From positions 39,458,814-39,522,813 of the forward strand of contig JAULJL010000002.1 of NCBI GenBank assembly GCA_030761205.1: a stretch of DNA of 64,000 nt, written 5' to 3'. The notes beneath the pieces are model-generated. The model searched no databases. It was not told where the DNA came from and saw only the letters and a program-made list of their open reading frames with translations. The position numbers were made by a program, and so were the translations under genes. This stretch comes from Fremontodendron californicum. Its lineage: Eukaryota; Streptophyta; Magnoliopsida; Malvales; Malvaceae. Positions 11,453-22,994 of the stretch are shown one piece after another (position 1 is the stretch's first letter; each line of letters starts with the position of its first letter).

Positions 11453-11739
11453 GTAAGTTTTCATCCATCCATCCATCTATCTCTCTTTTTTCTTTTTTTT
11501 AACAAGCATAGAAAATTTCATATGATTATTGATTTTGTTTCTTTTCAATCAAGAATAAATTATGGTTTTGGATTTTTTTTAAAAATATTGCCCTCATTTT
11601 TTTTTGTTTTTTGCAAATCAATTTGATTCTTTGATTTTTTTATTTTATTTTATTTTATAGAATAGACACAATTTTTTAGATGGGTAATTAAAGCCATCTA
11701 CATGTGTGTATGAAAAATAAAAATCAATTTTGTACTTGG

Positions 11740-12185
11740 GAGGGTGCAGGCGGGTGTGTTTTGCTTGTGTATAAAATTGTAAAATAGTATAATTTTGCAG
11801 GGGATGGTTTGTATGCGATTTATTACTTGGATATGTGGTGCACTTTGAGTTATGCACTGAGGTTATGTGGGGTTTATTAAAGGCAATTTTGCAGGCTTAA
11901 TAATGCACTGAGGTTATGTAGGGTTTGGGGGGTTGTATGTAGGCGTATGGGTGGGGGTTGTTGGGTTTGAAAAAAAAATTTAAAAATCAATTTTTTGATG
12001 TTTTTAACTCTACAATTAATTGGGGTTTTTGCAATTAGGGGGTGTGTTGGCCTGCAATTAAGGGGGTTGTGTTTGTGGGGTGCTGCAGGCGTGTGCAAAA
12101 TGAAAATAATTTTTTAGAGGGGGAGTGGCCTGCAGGCGGGCGTAAGATGAAAATAATTTTTAAGGGGGAGTGGCTTGTAGGTTGG
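11740..12185. repeat. Short direct repeats in the antisense leader intron
   Basis: The sequence ATGCACTGAGGTTATGT occurs near 11852 and near 11903. A roughly 60-bp unit with GATGAAAATAATTTTTAAGG and GGGGGAGTGG recurs between 12095 and 12180. TGCAGGCGGG-like motifs are scattered through the interval. Confidence 0.6.
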
Positions 12186-12191
12186 TACTTG

Positions 12192-12722
12192 TGTCACGGC
12201 CCGCGCGAGTCCGTTAAGCACATTACAGGCCTATGATTAGGATATGAGTTGCATAGAGCATCCTGAACCATCAAGACATGCCCAATACCTGGAGTATTCT
12301 AGATGGTCCTGGAAGACAGATTTTACCTGGAGGTTATAGAAGCTTGGAGACCCAGTAAAAGATAGTTACTGCCCAGAGTTCAAGCTTATCTAGGACTCTA
12401 AAGTTCAGAGTTTAAACTGTTTAGGCCTATAGATAATGTAATCTTAGTCGTTCATTTGTAAAAATCTGAACCGTTGATGTAAGGGGGACTCAACTATAAA
12501 TATAGACCTCCCCTAGCCTCATTTGTATCATTCAACTCATTTGAGTAATATACAAGAGCATTTTTCTCTACTCTCTCTTGTTCAGTTTTTTTGCTTAGCC
12601 CTAGTAACTTTTAGTTACCAGTGCCTTTCTTGAGTATTAACAGGTTGACTTAGGCATTCAAGGAAGCGACTTCCAGCCTAAGGCCGCACGGTTCGTAAGG
12701 TTAAAGTTCCGAGTTCGTGACA
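12192..12722 (+). mobile_element. Candidate solo LTR inside Gypsy-1
   Basis: The block starts TGTCACGGCCCG and ends GTTCGTGACA, giving short inverted TG..CA termini (TGTCACG/CGTGACA). It has an LTR-like layout: a TATA box (TATAAATA, 12495-12502) about 300 bp from the left end, then a short leader-like stretch. It is absent as a second copy here, and I cannot find a matching 5-bp target duplication (ACTTG versus CCTAC). A TRIM remnant or part of the original Gypsy-1 3' region are alternatives. Confidence 0.45.
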
Positions 12723-12947
12723 CCTACAGGCGGGCCTTCTGCAGGCGTGCCTCCCCTGGCATCCCAGCACTTGGTTTTTTCTTTTTTAAACGGCAAAACT
12801 GTATTAAAGATTTGTCCACTTTTAGTGTTAGAAATTCACACAACCCAGCAAGGCTAAATCAACATAATAACTAGTTTGCATAATGCATATTGATGTTTGT
12901 AGGCTAGATAGCATCAAGAAAATTCAATTTAAATTAGGAGCCACATT

Positions 12948-13022
12948 CTATGTTACTCGGACTCGAGTGTGAGTGTCGGATATGAGTATGCGTCCGATAA
13001 AGGTATATTCAATTTTTAAAAA
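12948..13022. mobile_element. Truncated MITE (CTATGTTACTCGGACTC family)
   Basis: The left part starting CTATGTTACTCGGACTC and continuing GTGTGAGTGTCGGATA matches the reverse complement of the right end of the MITE at 24671-24854. It breaks off in an A-rich tract, so only one end is present. Confidence 0.65.
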
Positions 13023-13151
13023 AAAATAAATAATAATAAATAAATAAAATATATAAAATTATGACTTTGGCTTTTGTTCAATTTTATGCTACTTAAATAA
13101 AAATACTTTCTTGACCTTTTGTTGTTGTTTTGCAGGATTTTCACTCTCACC

Positions 13152-16007
13152 ATGGTGAAAACTATGAACATACATAGACCAAGTTATGGTCAGCACTCCA
13201 GAGATGCTATTCCACCTCCAAAGAAAAGGAAACAAGCGGGCGGGGCTAATCTTTTTTGAGAATATGTGAATGAGAATGAGTATGATCAACATCCACCTGC
13301 GCCAGCTGGATACACCTTCAAATATATCAATCCTGAGTCACGTGAGAGAGAATATATCCCAGGCAATTCTGTCTTGAAGTTTAGATTTGAGCAAGGACAA
13401 TTTCCATTTTCCATTACCAAACTTTCCAATACCTGCCCAGTTCAAGGATGAGATGAGTGAGTAAATAAAATCTTGGCGAAACCTGCTAATATGAGCATCC
13501 TTTCGAAGGCAGGAGTACTTCATGCTGTCCGAATTAGTTCCAAGCTCCTCCAAATAAGAAAGGAGAAGAAATTAGAGGTGTGGCGTGCTATTCTTGCTAG
13601 ATGGAACACTTTCTCTCATACTATGATTACAGCTTGGGGTGAATTCATATTTACTCTAGAAGATGTGCATATCTTACTCGAGCTTTCCTGTTATGGCGGT
13701 TATGAAATTTCTTCTATTAAGCTTGCTGAAAAAGAGAGACATTTACAGGTTCTTTCGTAATATGCTCTAGAATCAAACTAACAGTTCTAAGGTTGCACGA
13801 TTTTCCAACTGGGTAGGTCTTTTCTTCCAGAAATATAACTCTAAGAACATAAAACTGCAGATCCCACTTATCCAGATCATAAGTGGGAACTGTAGCACTA
13901 TTGATTATATGGTTGGCACGACATGTGTTTCCAGGCTGTCCAGACGATGGGATTTCTCCAGGTGTAATTTCTCTGGGCATCAAAATTTATAAGGGATTGG
14001 ACTTTCCTCTTGCTCCATATTATCTGGGGTTCTTGTATAAACGACTGGACTTGTACTTATCTAAAACCAGAGATTCAACTGGTCGGTACAAAATTATGAC
14101 TTTTGTGGATGCTGCTTTTATTCAGATGTGTCTATGGGAGAGATTCGGCTCTTGCACTCTTGAGCCTAATGTATACGACTCATCTAGGACTTCTAATTCA
14201 ACGACCGTTCTCAGGAATGACTACAGAGCTTGGGCATGGCTTGCTCGAACATCAAAGAAGAGTGTCCTTGAAGTGATGGACGTGACAGATGAATTTGAAC
14301 CTAGACCATATGTTAACTCGCTCAATGGGTATGGAAGTCCTATTTATTATAACTTGTCTGATTCCGTGAGTGTACAAAGACTGCATTTTTATCTGTGGGT
14401 TCAATGTCGTGCGCTGCCTTGCATGATCGAAAATTTTGGCTCAGGAGTTACAGGGACTCATATTCAGCAGTAATATATTCGGCATCTAAGGTAGCACGTC
14501 AATTCGAGTATGATCAAGAAGTTCCACCTGGCCCTTCTATGTCCCGTGAAACATTTGCTACTAGTGCCAAATGGTTTCTCAAAGATTTAGTCAGGGGTCT
14601 TCCAGTTAAGAGTGTAACTGCCCCAGCACTTGATAGAGTTGGCATGTGTTCATCTGGCTGGCGGGCCTATTGGGGTGTATGCCTTGATGAGTGGAAGGTT
14701 TTTGTAAGGCTCTTAGCTAATCTTAGAGCTGAACTTAAGCCCCCAACTACTAGCGACATATCCTTGCGTATGCCCAACAAACCAAGACCGAAAACTTCTG
14801 CAGTTGTAGATGTTGATGATGGAGAAGAGGATGATGTTCTGATCCTTCATCGACGAAAAAAGAGTCGTGCTTCATCTCATGCATAATTACTTTTGAAGCT
14901 AGTGATCCTCGAGTAGAAGAGGTAGAGGAGCAGGCTGATACTAATAGTGATGACGATGACGATGATAACGATGATGATAATGCATCAAATCATTCTGAGC
15001 CAGAAACTGATTTTGCTTCTTTCAGGTCAAGGAATTGTGCTTCTGAAATTGATGCTCTCTTTTCTCCACAAGACATAGAGATTGTTCAAAGTCAAGAGAG
15101 GGAACATACTAGGGATACCACTCAGCTTGAACTTGGTGATACTACTGTTCAAAGTCAGGAGAGGGAACATACTAGGGATACCACTCAGCCTGAACTTGGT
15201 GATGCTACTGTTCAAAGTCAGGAGAAGGAGCATACTAGGGATACCACTCAGGCTGAACTTGGTGATGTTGTGGTTTCTACTACCGTTCTAGGTGTTCTTC
15301 CTATTTCTTCCTCCCTAGTACTAGGAGTTAGAGATTCTAGCCTAGCTCGTAGTACTCTTAGCAAAGATCCTGTTAATGCTACAATATCTGGAATAGTCAC
15401 CTTTGCAACGGGATCTGCTTTTGAGAGCAGTGCTTTTGGGACAATCACTTCCTTCCGAACAGTTGCCTTTGGACCAAGTATCCTTGGGTCAACTCCATCT
15501 CAAACTATTGGAGTCAATACTTCTCTTTGTACTTCAAAAGTGGATTTCTATGGTTTCTCCGTTGACTCACAGTATCAGCGGTATTTGGAAGACATTTATA
15601 GAATAGAGGGTGAATTCTGGAGTACTTGCACCTTTCAGATTGAAGGATTTATTTCATTTTTTCTGGGACAGTTGGGTAAGGCTTTAGTAATTGCTGATGC
15701 TCAATGGTCGGATATCCCTCCAGCAAAGTTGCAAGAGATGTTGGAACTCATGGATGCGGTTACCAAAACTGGGTTCAGACTGGGATGTCTTACTTCTTGT
15801 ATAGCTAAGGCCAAAGCTATTCTTAACATAGAGGTAGACGAAGCTCAGGTAGAGGCGAGTCTGGATGAAGTTAAATAAAAGCTTGATTCTCTTAAGCAGG
15901 AAACAGAGACATATCAGCGCAAGAACCTGGAGTTGCAAAACCAGCTAGATAATATTCATCATCTTCGTAGCTCTAATTCTTCTCCACGGGACAACATAAA
16001 AGAGTAG
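13152..16007 (+). pseudogene. Antisense accessory gene of Gypsy-1 with a plant mobile domain (broken)
   Basis: The ATG at 13152 sits in CACCATGG. The frame runs to 13760 but has in-frame stops at 13257, near 13449 and near 13458. Coding sense continues in other frames at 13883-14473, 14460-14886 and about 14887-15878, with a last piece to 16007. The middle matches the plant mobile domain (PMD, PF10536 type): a W..F-rich start, FTLEDVHILLELSCYGG, IIWLARHVFPGCPDDGISP, KGLDFPLAPYYLGFLYKRLD and QMCLWERFG. A basic KPPKKRKQ-like N-terminus could be a nuclear signal. The C-terminal half has a DDGEEDD acidic tract, three 21-residue repeats and a short coiled coil. PMD genes are known as transposon-derived and as extra ORFs in some Tat elements. 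Confidence 0.75.
14935..15269 (+). repeat. Acidic tract and three 63-bp in-frame repeats
   Basis: Units starting at 15081, 15144 and 15207 encode near-identical 21-residue blocks containing VQSQEREHTRDTTQ. The 63-bp period keeps the reading frame, which supports past coding selection. The preceding GATGAC repeat encodes a run of Asp and Asn. Confidence 0.8.
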
Positions 16008-16657
16008 ACTTGTTTCATTTTGATTTTTTTAACTGAGTTGTCTTTGAACTTTTATATCATAATAATACATACATATATTATGCTAAATTTTTCATAGCAA
16101 TGGTATACTTCTGTGAATGTCATACGTACTTCACACACACTTTTTACTTTTGATAGAGTCGTGCGGCCAAAGGGAACTATTCACTTTCATTAGAGAGATT
16201 TAAATAAAGTAAAATATTCAACCCTTTGAAATAAGCGTTAGAGCTGCGGCCAAGGGGAACTATCTATTTTCATTAAGGAGATTGTATCTCAACCTTAAAT
16301 GAAGTAAACCATTCAACCCAATAAGCGACTTGTGGCAAGGTATGAGTGATTATAGCTGAGACCAAAGTATAATTATCTCATTACAGCCAAAATTTAAGCA
16401 TGAAGCTATGGCTGGTTTATAATCAATGTCATAGTCAATGTAAGCGTTAAAGCTGCGCTATGACAAGAACAATAGAGTACAGCCAGATTTTAAGCGATAA
16501 AGCCGCGGCTGGTGTAGAATTCATCATTTTTCATACATGTCATAGTTCTTTACAGATGAACATAGCAGTCAACTGATAATGAAAGATAAGTACTGGACAT
16601 GCAATTAACTTCTAATTACAAAAAGTATTACAAATAATTAGAGACAAGGTCCAGATT
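16008..16657. repeat. Gypsy-1 region between integrase and the antisense gene, with degenerate repeats
   Basis: The motif GCGGCCAAAGGGAACTAT (near 16162) recurs as GCGGCCAAGGGGAACTAT (near 16254), each followed by TTTCATTA and a TTCAACCC..AATAAGCG segment: a degenerate tandem duplication of about 90 bp. Related GCTGCG..GCTATG and AAGCCGCGGCTGG pieces follow to about 16520. No ORF is visible. Confidence 0.6.
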
Positions 16658-18170
16658 TCATACATGGAATTTCTTGACATATTGAAAGTTAATAGGCGCC
16701 GTAACAACATTGTTCTTTGGGTTGATCAACTTGCAGTAACCACTATCATTCACTTCATGGACAATGTAAGGTCCTTCCCACTTTGGACTAAACTTAGAAG
16801 CTGAAGTTCCTCTTCTGACGTGTTCGACAGCGCAGAGGACTAGATCACCTTCTTCAAAGTTTCTCCTTTTTACTAGCTTGTCATAAGCTCTACTCAACCT
16901 CCTTTGATACACTGTCAAATTCTTCCTTGCTCTATCACTCATTTCTTCCAGTGCTTCTAACACCAACATCTGCAGGCTATCATTGTCAAGTTCAGCATCC
17001 AATGCTAACCTTGCAGACGAAACTAGTATCTCCGCAGAAAGTACAGCTTCTGTTCCATATACAAGTGAAAAAGGAGTTGCCTTTGTAGGTCCACGCTTGG
17101 AAGTCCTATAAGCCTATAGTGCCACTGGTAATGCATCTCCCCACATCTTTGGATCTTCATGTACTATCCTATTCAACACCTTCAGCAAAGTCTTGTTTGT
17201 TGCCTCAGCTTGGCCGTTGCCTTTCAGGTAGTATGGAGTTGACTTAACATGATCTACATCATACAAGGCAAGCAATTCCCTCACGTTACTATTAACGAAG
17301 GGAGTTCCATTGTCTGACAAGATTCTCCTTGTATCCCAAAATGACATATAATGTACTCTTTAATGAAAATAGCCACTGCTGGACCTGTTGCTTTCTTCAG
17401 GGGGATAGCTTCCACCCACTTTGTAAAACACTCTATTGCCACTAGTATCCATATGTAGCCTTTAACAGGAGGATTGATAGGCCCAATCAGATCATATGTC
17501 CAAGTATGAAAAGGCCAAGGTGTAGTAATGATGTGGAGCTCTACTGCTGGAGCATGTATGGCGTTGTCATGAACCTGGCATGGATAGCACTTTCTTGCAT
17601 GACGTGTAGCATCTGCTTCCATAGTTAGCCAATAATACCCCAAGTCTAAGAGCTTCTGATATAGCTCCCTACCTCTTTCATGTTTTTCACTACTCCCACC
17701 GTGCACTTCTTCTAGTAATGAACCCACATCTGCTGGAGACACACACTTCAAAAACCTCCTTGAGAATGAAACACGAAACAAGTCATTCTCCCTTAGAAAG
17801 AAACATTGAGCTCTTTGCTTGAGTTGTCTAGTATTCTGATGATTAGTAGAAAGAACTCCATTTCTAAGAAACTCAATATAAGGCCTACGCCAATCTCCAG
17901 CGCTTCCAACAAAATGACATTCCTGTATATTTGGTGGTTCAGAGCACTTCTTACAAGACCCTTGCAATAGCAAAGCATCCTCGGCTATGGTTGGCCAAAA
18001 ATAGCCTGCCCTTTGTATCAAACGATGAAATGGTAGGCCTTCCTCCCCACACACTGTTGATGAGATGTTTTGAACACGTCTTTTGCCTCAACCTTAGAAA
18101 TACACCTTGCTAACACTCCACCAATATCTCTATGGTATAGCACACCATGAATCAGAACAAAATGTTTCAT
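16658..18170 (-). pseudogene. Gypsy-1 integrase (broken), with two zinc-binding-like modules
   Basis: The core shows WPFHTWTYDLIGPINPP (first Asp near 17493), then ILSDNGTPFVN and GNGQAEATNKTL for the second Asp and the Glu. The C-terminal part (16658-17002) ends in a GPY/F-type module, FSPKWEGPYIVHEV. The N-terminal HHCC zinc finger is seen twice: once at about 17575-17800 (VHGGSSEKH...KCYPC) and once upstream at about 17940-18170 (IQRAGYFWPTIAEDALLLQG then CKKC). Frameshifts occur near 18040, 17330 and 17060-17110. The role would be cDNA insertion. Confidence 0.88.
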
Positions 18171-18857
18171 GTTTGGAATATCAGCAGGAGTAGGATGAAG
18201 CAGTTGATCAATAATGGGTGCACGCCAATCTTTGTTATCCTCATAGTTTGGAGGTTGAAGCAACTCACTAGCTGCGCAAGGCAAATTTTTTCTAACCACT
18301 GACATAGCAATATTCAGATTCTCCTCAGGAATATGAATTTTGGAAGCCAAGATAGCAAGAGCATCAACATATCTATTTATGGATCTTGGACTATGTTCAC
18401 ATCTTATGATCTGAAACTTCTTCCATAGAGCTTGTACAAGAGTTCTATAGGAAGCTAGCATAGGTTCATTCAAAGCAAACTCACCATTGGTCTGCTTAAC
18501 AATGAGATTAGAATCTCCATAGATGCAAAGATTATTAACCCCAATGGTAGTAGCTGTGAACAGCCCCAAAATCAGTGCCTCATACTCTGCTTGATTGTTG
18601 GTACAAGGAAAGTCCAACTTGAATACCAAAGAGATTGGTTCTCTATCTAATTCTGGGGACGTTAACTCTAGACCCGGAATCAAGGAGTTTCATTCTCTAC
18701 TTGGCTTATCATCTAGAGAGATGTCATTTCTACTTGAAGAAGAAGAGGTTAACTCTGAACTCTCTATCAAGGAATCTACTTCTCTACTTAGAGGAATTAA
18801 GACTATGCCAGCGCCTTCTCCATTTCTAGTTGAAGAACCATCAAAATACAACTTCCA
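18171..18857 (-). pseudogene. Gypsy-1 archaeal-type RNase H (aRNH)
   Basis: WKLYFDGSSTRNGEGAG near 18857 carries the first catalytic Asp, NNQAEYEALILGL the Glu, and YGDSNLIVKQ the next Asp. This second RNase H after the RT-RNase H is a hallmark of the Tat clade. A serine-rich insertion with a stop separates the first strand from the rest (around 18690). Confidence 0.85.
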
Positions 18858-18949
18858 TTCCCCTTCTTCTATATTCACAGAACATACCTCTTCATTTAAT
18901 TCACCAAGAACAGAATCGGGTATAACTTCATCATAGTGAGATGGGAAAT

Positions 18950-20160
18950 ATGCTAGCAAATCTGATAATGCTTTAGACTTGATGGTCTTTGGCTGGACAA
19001 CTGAGATGTCAAACTCTCCCAACAACAAAAGCCACTTCGCTATCCTCCTTGACAAAGCTGGCCTGGAGAGCAAGAACTTAATTGGGTCTGACTTGGTCAC
19101 CACTATGAGTTTGTGAGCTAGGAAGTAGTGGCGGAGTTTTTGAGTAGCAAATACCAAAGCGAGACAATGCTTCTTAATTGGCGGATAATTCAACTCACTA
19201 CCATGTAGACATCTACTCATGTAATACATAGGTCGCTCTTGCCCATCCACTTCTTGTACCAGTAAAGCACCTATAGAGTTAGGAGTAGAAGTAAGATACA
19301 ACATCATTGGTTGATTCTAACCGGTATTGTCATTGTCATTGGAGAACTCAGGATCCGTTTGATCTTCTCAAAAGCTTCATGTTGTTGTCCACCCCACACA
19401 AAAGAAACTCCTTTCTTCAACAGACTCTGAAAGGGTGTGATGATTTCTACCAGTGCTGGAATGAACCTTCTGATGTATGAAACCTTTCCTAAGAAGCTCT
19501 TGAGTTGTTTCTGACTTACTAGAAGTGCATAGGCTGAATAGCTTTTACCTTTGCAGGATCAACGTCTATACCTTTTCTGTGAACCACAAAACCCAAGAAT
19601 TTTCCAGCAATAACACAAAAAGCACACTTCAAAGGATTCATGCGTTGCTTGAATTTTTTGCACCTTTCAAACACTCTTCTCAATTCTTCCAAGTGACTGA
19701 AAGTTTTTTAGACTTCACCACAATATCATCTACATAGTATTCCATGCAGTCATGCATCATATCATGGAAGATAGCTGTCATAGCACGTTGATAAGTTGCC
19801 CCCGCATTCTTCAACCCAAACGGCATAACAGTGTAGTAAAAGTTTCCAAATAGAGTTTTGAAAGCTATTTTCTCTGCATAATCTGGCGCTATTTTAATTT
19901 GGTTGTAGCCACTAAACCCATACATAAAGGAAAACATCTTATGATCAGCGGTAGCGTCAACCAAAGTATCAATATTTGAGAGAGAAAAATCATCCTTGGG
20001 ACATGACTTGTTCAAATCTCTAAAATCAACACACACCCTTATTGTCCCATTCTTCTTCTTCACTAGCACAACATTTGATAGCCATGTAGGATGATGTATG
20101 GGTTTGATGAATCCTACCTTGAGCAACTTATTAATATCCTAATTGATCAGAGTCTCCACT
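18950..20160 (-). pseudogene. Gypsy-1 reverse transcriptase and RNase H (broken)
   Basis: RT (19320-20160) shows WLSNVVLVKKKNGTIRVCVD, FRDLNKSCPKDDF, GFSGYNQIKIAPDYAEK, MPFGLKNAGATYQRAM and the catalytic YYVDDIVVKS. After frameshifts the thumb region reads FLGFVVHRKGIDVDP-like. RNase H (to about 18950) shows SIGALLVQEVDGQERPMYYMS and LARKLRHYF-like TQKLRHYFLAHK. At least two frameshifts near 19680 and 19310 disable it. Confidence 0.9.
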
Positions 20161-20815
20161 TCATGCCGAAACACCCTAGCTTGCTGCTTAACTGGCCTAC
20201 TTCCAAAAGGGATATGGAACTCATGAGTAACGAGATTCTCATCCAACCTAGGCATTTCTTCATAGGTCTAGGCAAACACATCTCTATACTCCTTTAGAAG
20301 CTGAACCAAATTCACCTTTTGCTCTTTTGAGAGACTCTTACTTATAAACAAAGGTCTAGTTGATTCTCATTCCCCAGCCATATTTATCTCTTCCAACTCA
20401 TCCCCTTAAGGCTTCGGTTGATCTTGCAACTGTTCTGGTGCTTGCACTATCTCTTGTATCTCTTCACATACTGATTCCACCTGAGAACAAGATGGTTGCT
20501 TATCAGGAGGTTCCCAGATACGGAGCCAGAAGAAGGTGTTTCTCTTGACCCCACGCCCCATCATAAGTAATATACTGTCTTTCTATCATCACGGGTGTAT
20601 GAACTAACTCCCGTATCCTGCACTCCTTGTCTCACCTCCTTACTTGCACCTGCATTTCATGCTTCTTTTTTCCTCTCCGATGCTTTCTCTTCTTACCTTC
20701 TCCATCTTTCTTCCCAACATACTCTTCCCATTTGGGAGTGGCACTCCAATGGGTCTAGCTATAGCAGTTTCTCATTCTTCCGCTGGATCTTCAAAGAAAG
20801 TAGCTTTTGTATAAT
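20161..20815 (-). other. Gypsy-1 pol spacer between protease and RT (degraded)
   Basis: Short minus-strand frames with stops occupy this gap. Tat elements usually carry a long poorly conserved pol linker here. No specific domain can be named. Confidence 0.55.
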
Positions 20816-21241
20816 TCATCTCATTCTGCTCAAAGGGTGCCTTAGTAGCAAGAATGGAAAATTTTCCCCCTTCCAATGACCCTTGATACATTGGTGGCGT
20901 GAAGATGGAATGATGTTGTGGGTGTGCAGAAATTTCCTCCCTATGAGGATATGGTAGGCTACATCAGCATCAATAACATGGAAGCAGGTTTGGCCTTGAA
21001 CATGACTCGTCTTAAAGTTCACTGTCACCTGTCCAAGAGTTTGAATCTCCTTGCTATCAAAAGAAGAAATTTTCATAGGACGCCTCAAACTCTTCACGTC
21101 TATCTTCACAGCCTTCAAGGTAGACAGAGGCATAAGGTTTACAAATAATCCATCATCAATGGAAGTCTGCTTAATGGGATAGTCATTAATGCTACTCTCT
21201 ACATAAAGAGGCTTGTTGTGGTAAGGTTGTGGAGTGCACAT
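20816..21241 (-). pseudogene. Gypsy-1 aspartic protease-like domain
   Basis: DDGLFVNLMPLSTL matches the position of the family active-site block, where DxGSS-type sequence is normal. The C-terminal AYHILIGRKFLHTHNIIPSS corresponds to the conserved flap and core strand of Tat proteases. The Asp-Ser/Thr-Gly triplet is not intact (DDG), so activity is doubtful. Confidence 0.75.
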
Positions 21242-21249
21242 ATCTGCCT

Positions 21250-22924
21250 CTATCTTACCAGGTTACACTCTCCATACTGTTCACCCACAATCTTGACTAG
21301 TGACAAAGCTGCTTCTTTTTTTGATTCCTCTAAAAACCCCAACTGATCAAAGAAATGCCTAAAGTTTGGTGTTTTAATAAGAGAGTTTGCAATAGAGGAC
21401 ATAACCGTCCCAGCTGTCTGTACATCTTCAGCCTGATTACCTGAGAAAGTAGGATCATCATGCTGAGCATGGCTAATAGTGTTCACATGTCCTCTTGCAT
21501 TATGGTGGACTGGAAATGGATTATTCTGAACTCTATCATTCCCAATTACTATCTCCCTGGCCTGCACCCTCTGATGAAACATTCTATGAAGGTTCCTACA
21601 CTCCGTAGTTGGATGACCTACCCTCATGTGAAAATAAAAATACCTTGGGTTAGCTTTCTCTTTAGCTGTTGGCGGTCGTGGTAGATATGGCAGATTTATG
21701 TTGCCATCCCTGATCCACTCTTGGAGAAGGACTTTCACTCTATCTACTAGAACTAGGAATGGAGGTGGAAGATCAACCCCTTCATCCTGTCTCCTTCTTG
21801 GGTTATCCCTCCTAGGACGCATGTTAGGTCGCATCAGACCTCTTCTTTCCCTTTCTCCTTCTTGGATGGCATTCACTGTAGGTGTATTTCTTCGTAAGAA
21901 TCTATTGCTCCCCCTTGTCTCATTACAGTATTATTGGTTCTCCTTGCAACTTCCACAAGAGTAGCAAAGGTTGGCAGGGGTAGATACTCCAGATGCACCC
22001 TATACTCATCAAACATCCCTTGTATGCACACCTTCACTAGCTCCTTCTCATCATGTGAGTCTTGGATGTCCAACACCCTCTCCCTGAAGCGTTGGATAAA
22101 CTCCATAAGATCCTCCCTTGACTTCTGGTGCTCTCTCCCAAATCAATCAAAGTAACCTTCTCCTGGGTGGAAAAGATCTTTTCACCGAACATCCTACACA
22201 TATGGCTCCATGAATCCATAGAACCGGGAGTAAGGTTGACATACCAGGTGTATGCCTTCTCTGTTAGGGACTTAGAAAATTCTTTCAATTTCAAATCATC
22301 ATCCAACCCAGCAACTCCTATTGTCTCCACAGACTTCATCACATGCTCACGGGCATCACCAGACTTTCCATTAAACTGCTTGAATTTAGGACTAGTGTAG
22401 TCCTTGGGATATGGCTTAGCTGCTACCCTGGCCGGGTGTGGAAGCTTAAGATCAAACTCAGAGAAACTAAGGCTTTTATTTTTCGATTCAAGTAACCTCT
22501 GAAATTCCTCCTTTGTGACAAAGCCCTGGGCTTCAGTGGGACGTGCCAGTGATGTGGAAGTTCCAGCTTGGGTGTTCGTCATGCCATGGTTGCCATTAAG
22601 AGTAATCAGGGTGTTGGTGGTTAGGGTGTTGGTTAGGCCAAGGGTTTCAGTTGGCATAGGGTTGGAAGCATTAGATGTGTTTTCTCCATTGACATTTGTG
22701 GAAGGGGTAATTCCACCAGCGGTGTTCCCATTTCCATCATTCACAAGTTGAACTTGGGTGGTAGTAGCATTAGAGGAAAGTGTAAATTGAGAAATGGTTT
22801 CCATCATCTTTCTATTGTTCTCTTCTAACATTTGCATTCTTTCATCGTTAGCCTTCATCATCTTCATCAGATCTTGAATGTAAGATGGAACTGCTGCACT
22901 TTGATCTCCGACAGAATCTTCCAT
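21250..22924 (-). pseudogene. Gypsy-1 gag (broken)
   Basis: The first ATG after the primer-binding site is at 22924 (MEDSVGDQSAAVPSYIQDL). A coiled coil with MKANDERMQMLEENNRKMME follows, then a Thr/Asn-rich linker. The retrotransposon gag core includes PKFKQFNGKSGDAREHV, KAYTWYVNLTPGSMDSW and, after a frameshift near 22100, FIQRFRERVLD. A zinc-knuckle-like FHMRVGHPTTECRNLHRMF appears, with its first Cys replaced. Frame breaks occur near 22100 and 21870. Gag would form particles. Confidence 0.85.
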
Positions 22925-22973
22925 TTTTTCCAGTGAAATAAAGTCAGAAAATTTTACTAAATGCAATCGCTCC

Positions 22974-22991
22974 TCCCCAGTGGAGTCGCCA
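22974..22991 (-). other. Gypsy-1 primer-binding site
   Basis: TGGCGACTCCACTGGGGA on the minus strand starts three bases inside the LTR border. The TGGCGAC start fits the 3' end of a plant tRNA-Arg, the primer reported for related Tat/Ogre elements. Confidence 0.75.
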
Positions 22992-22994
22992 AAA

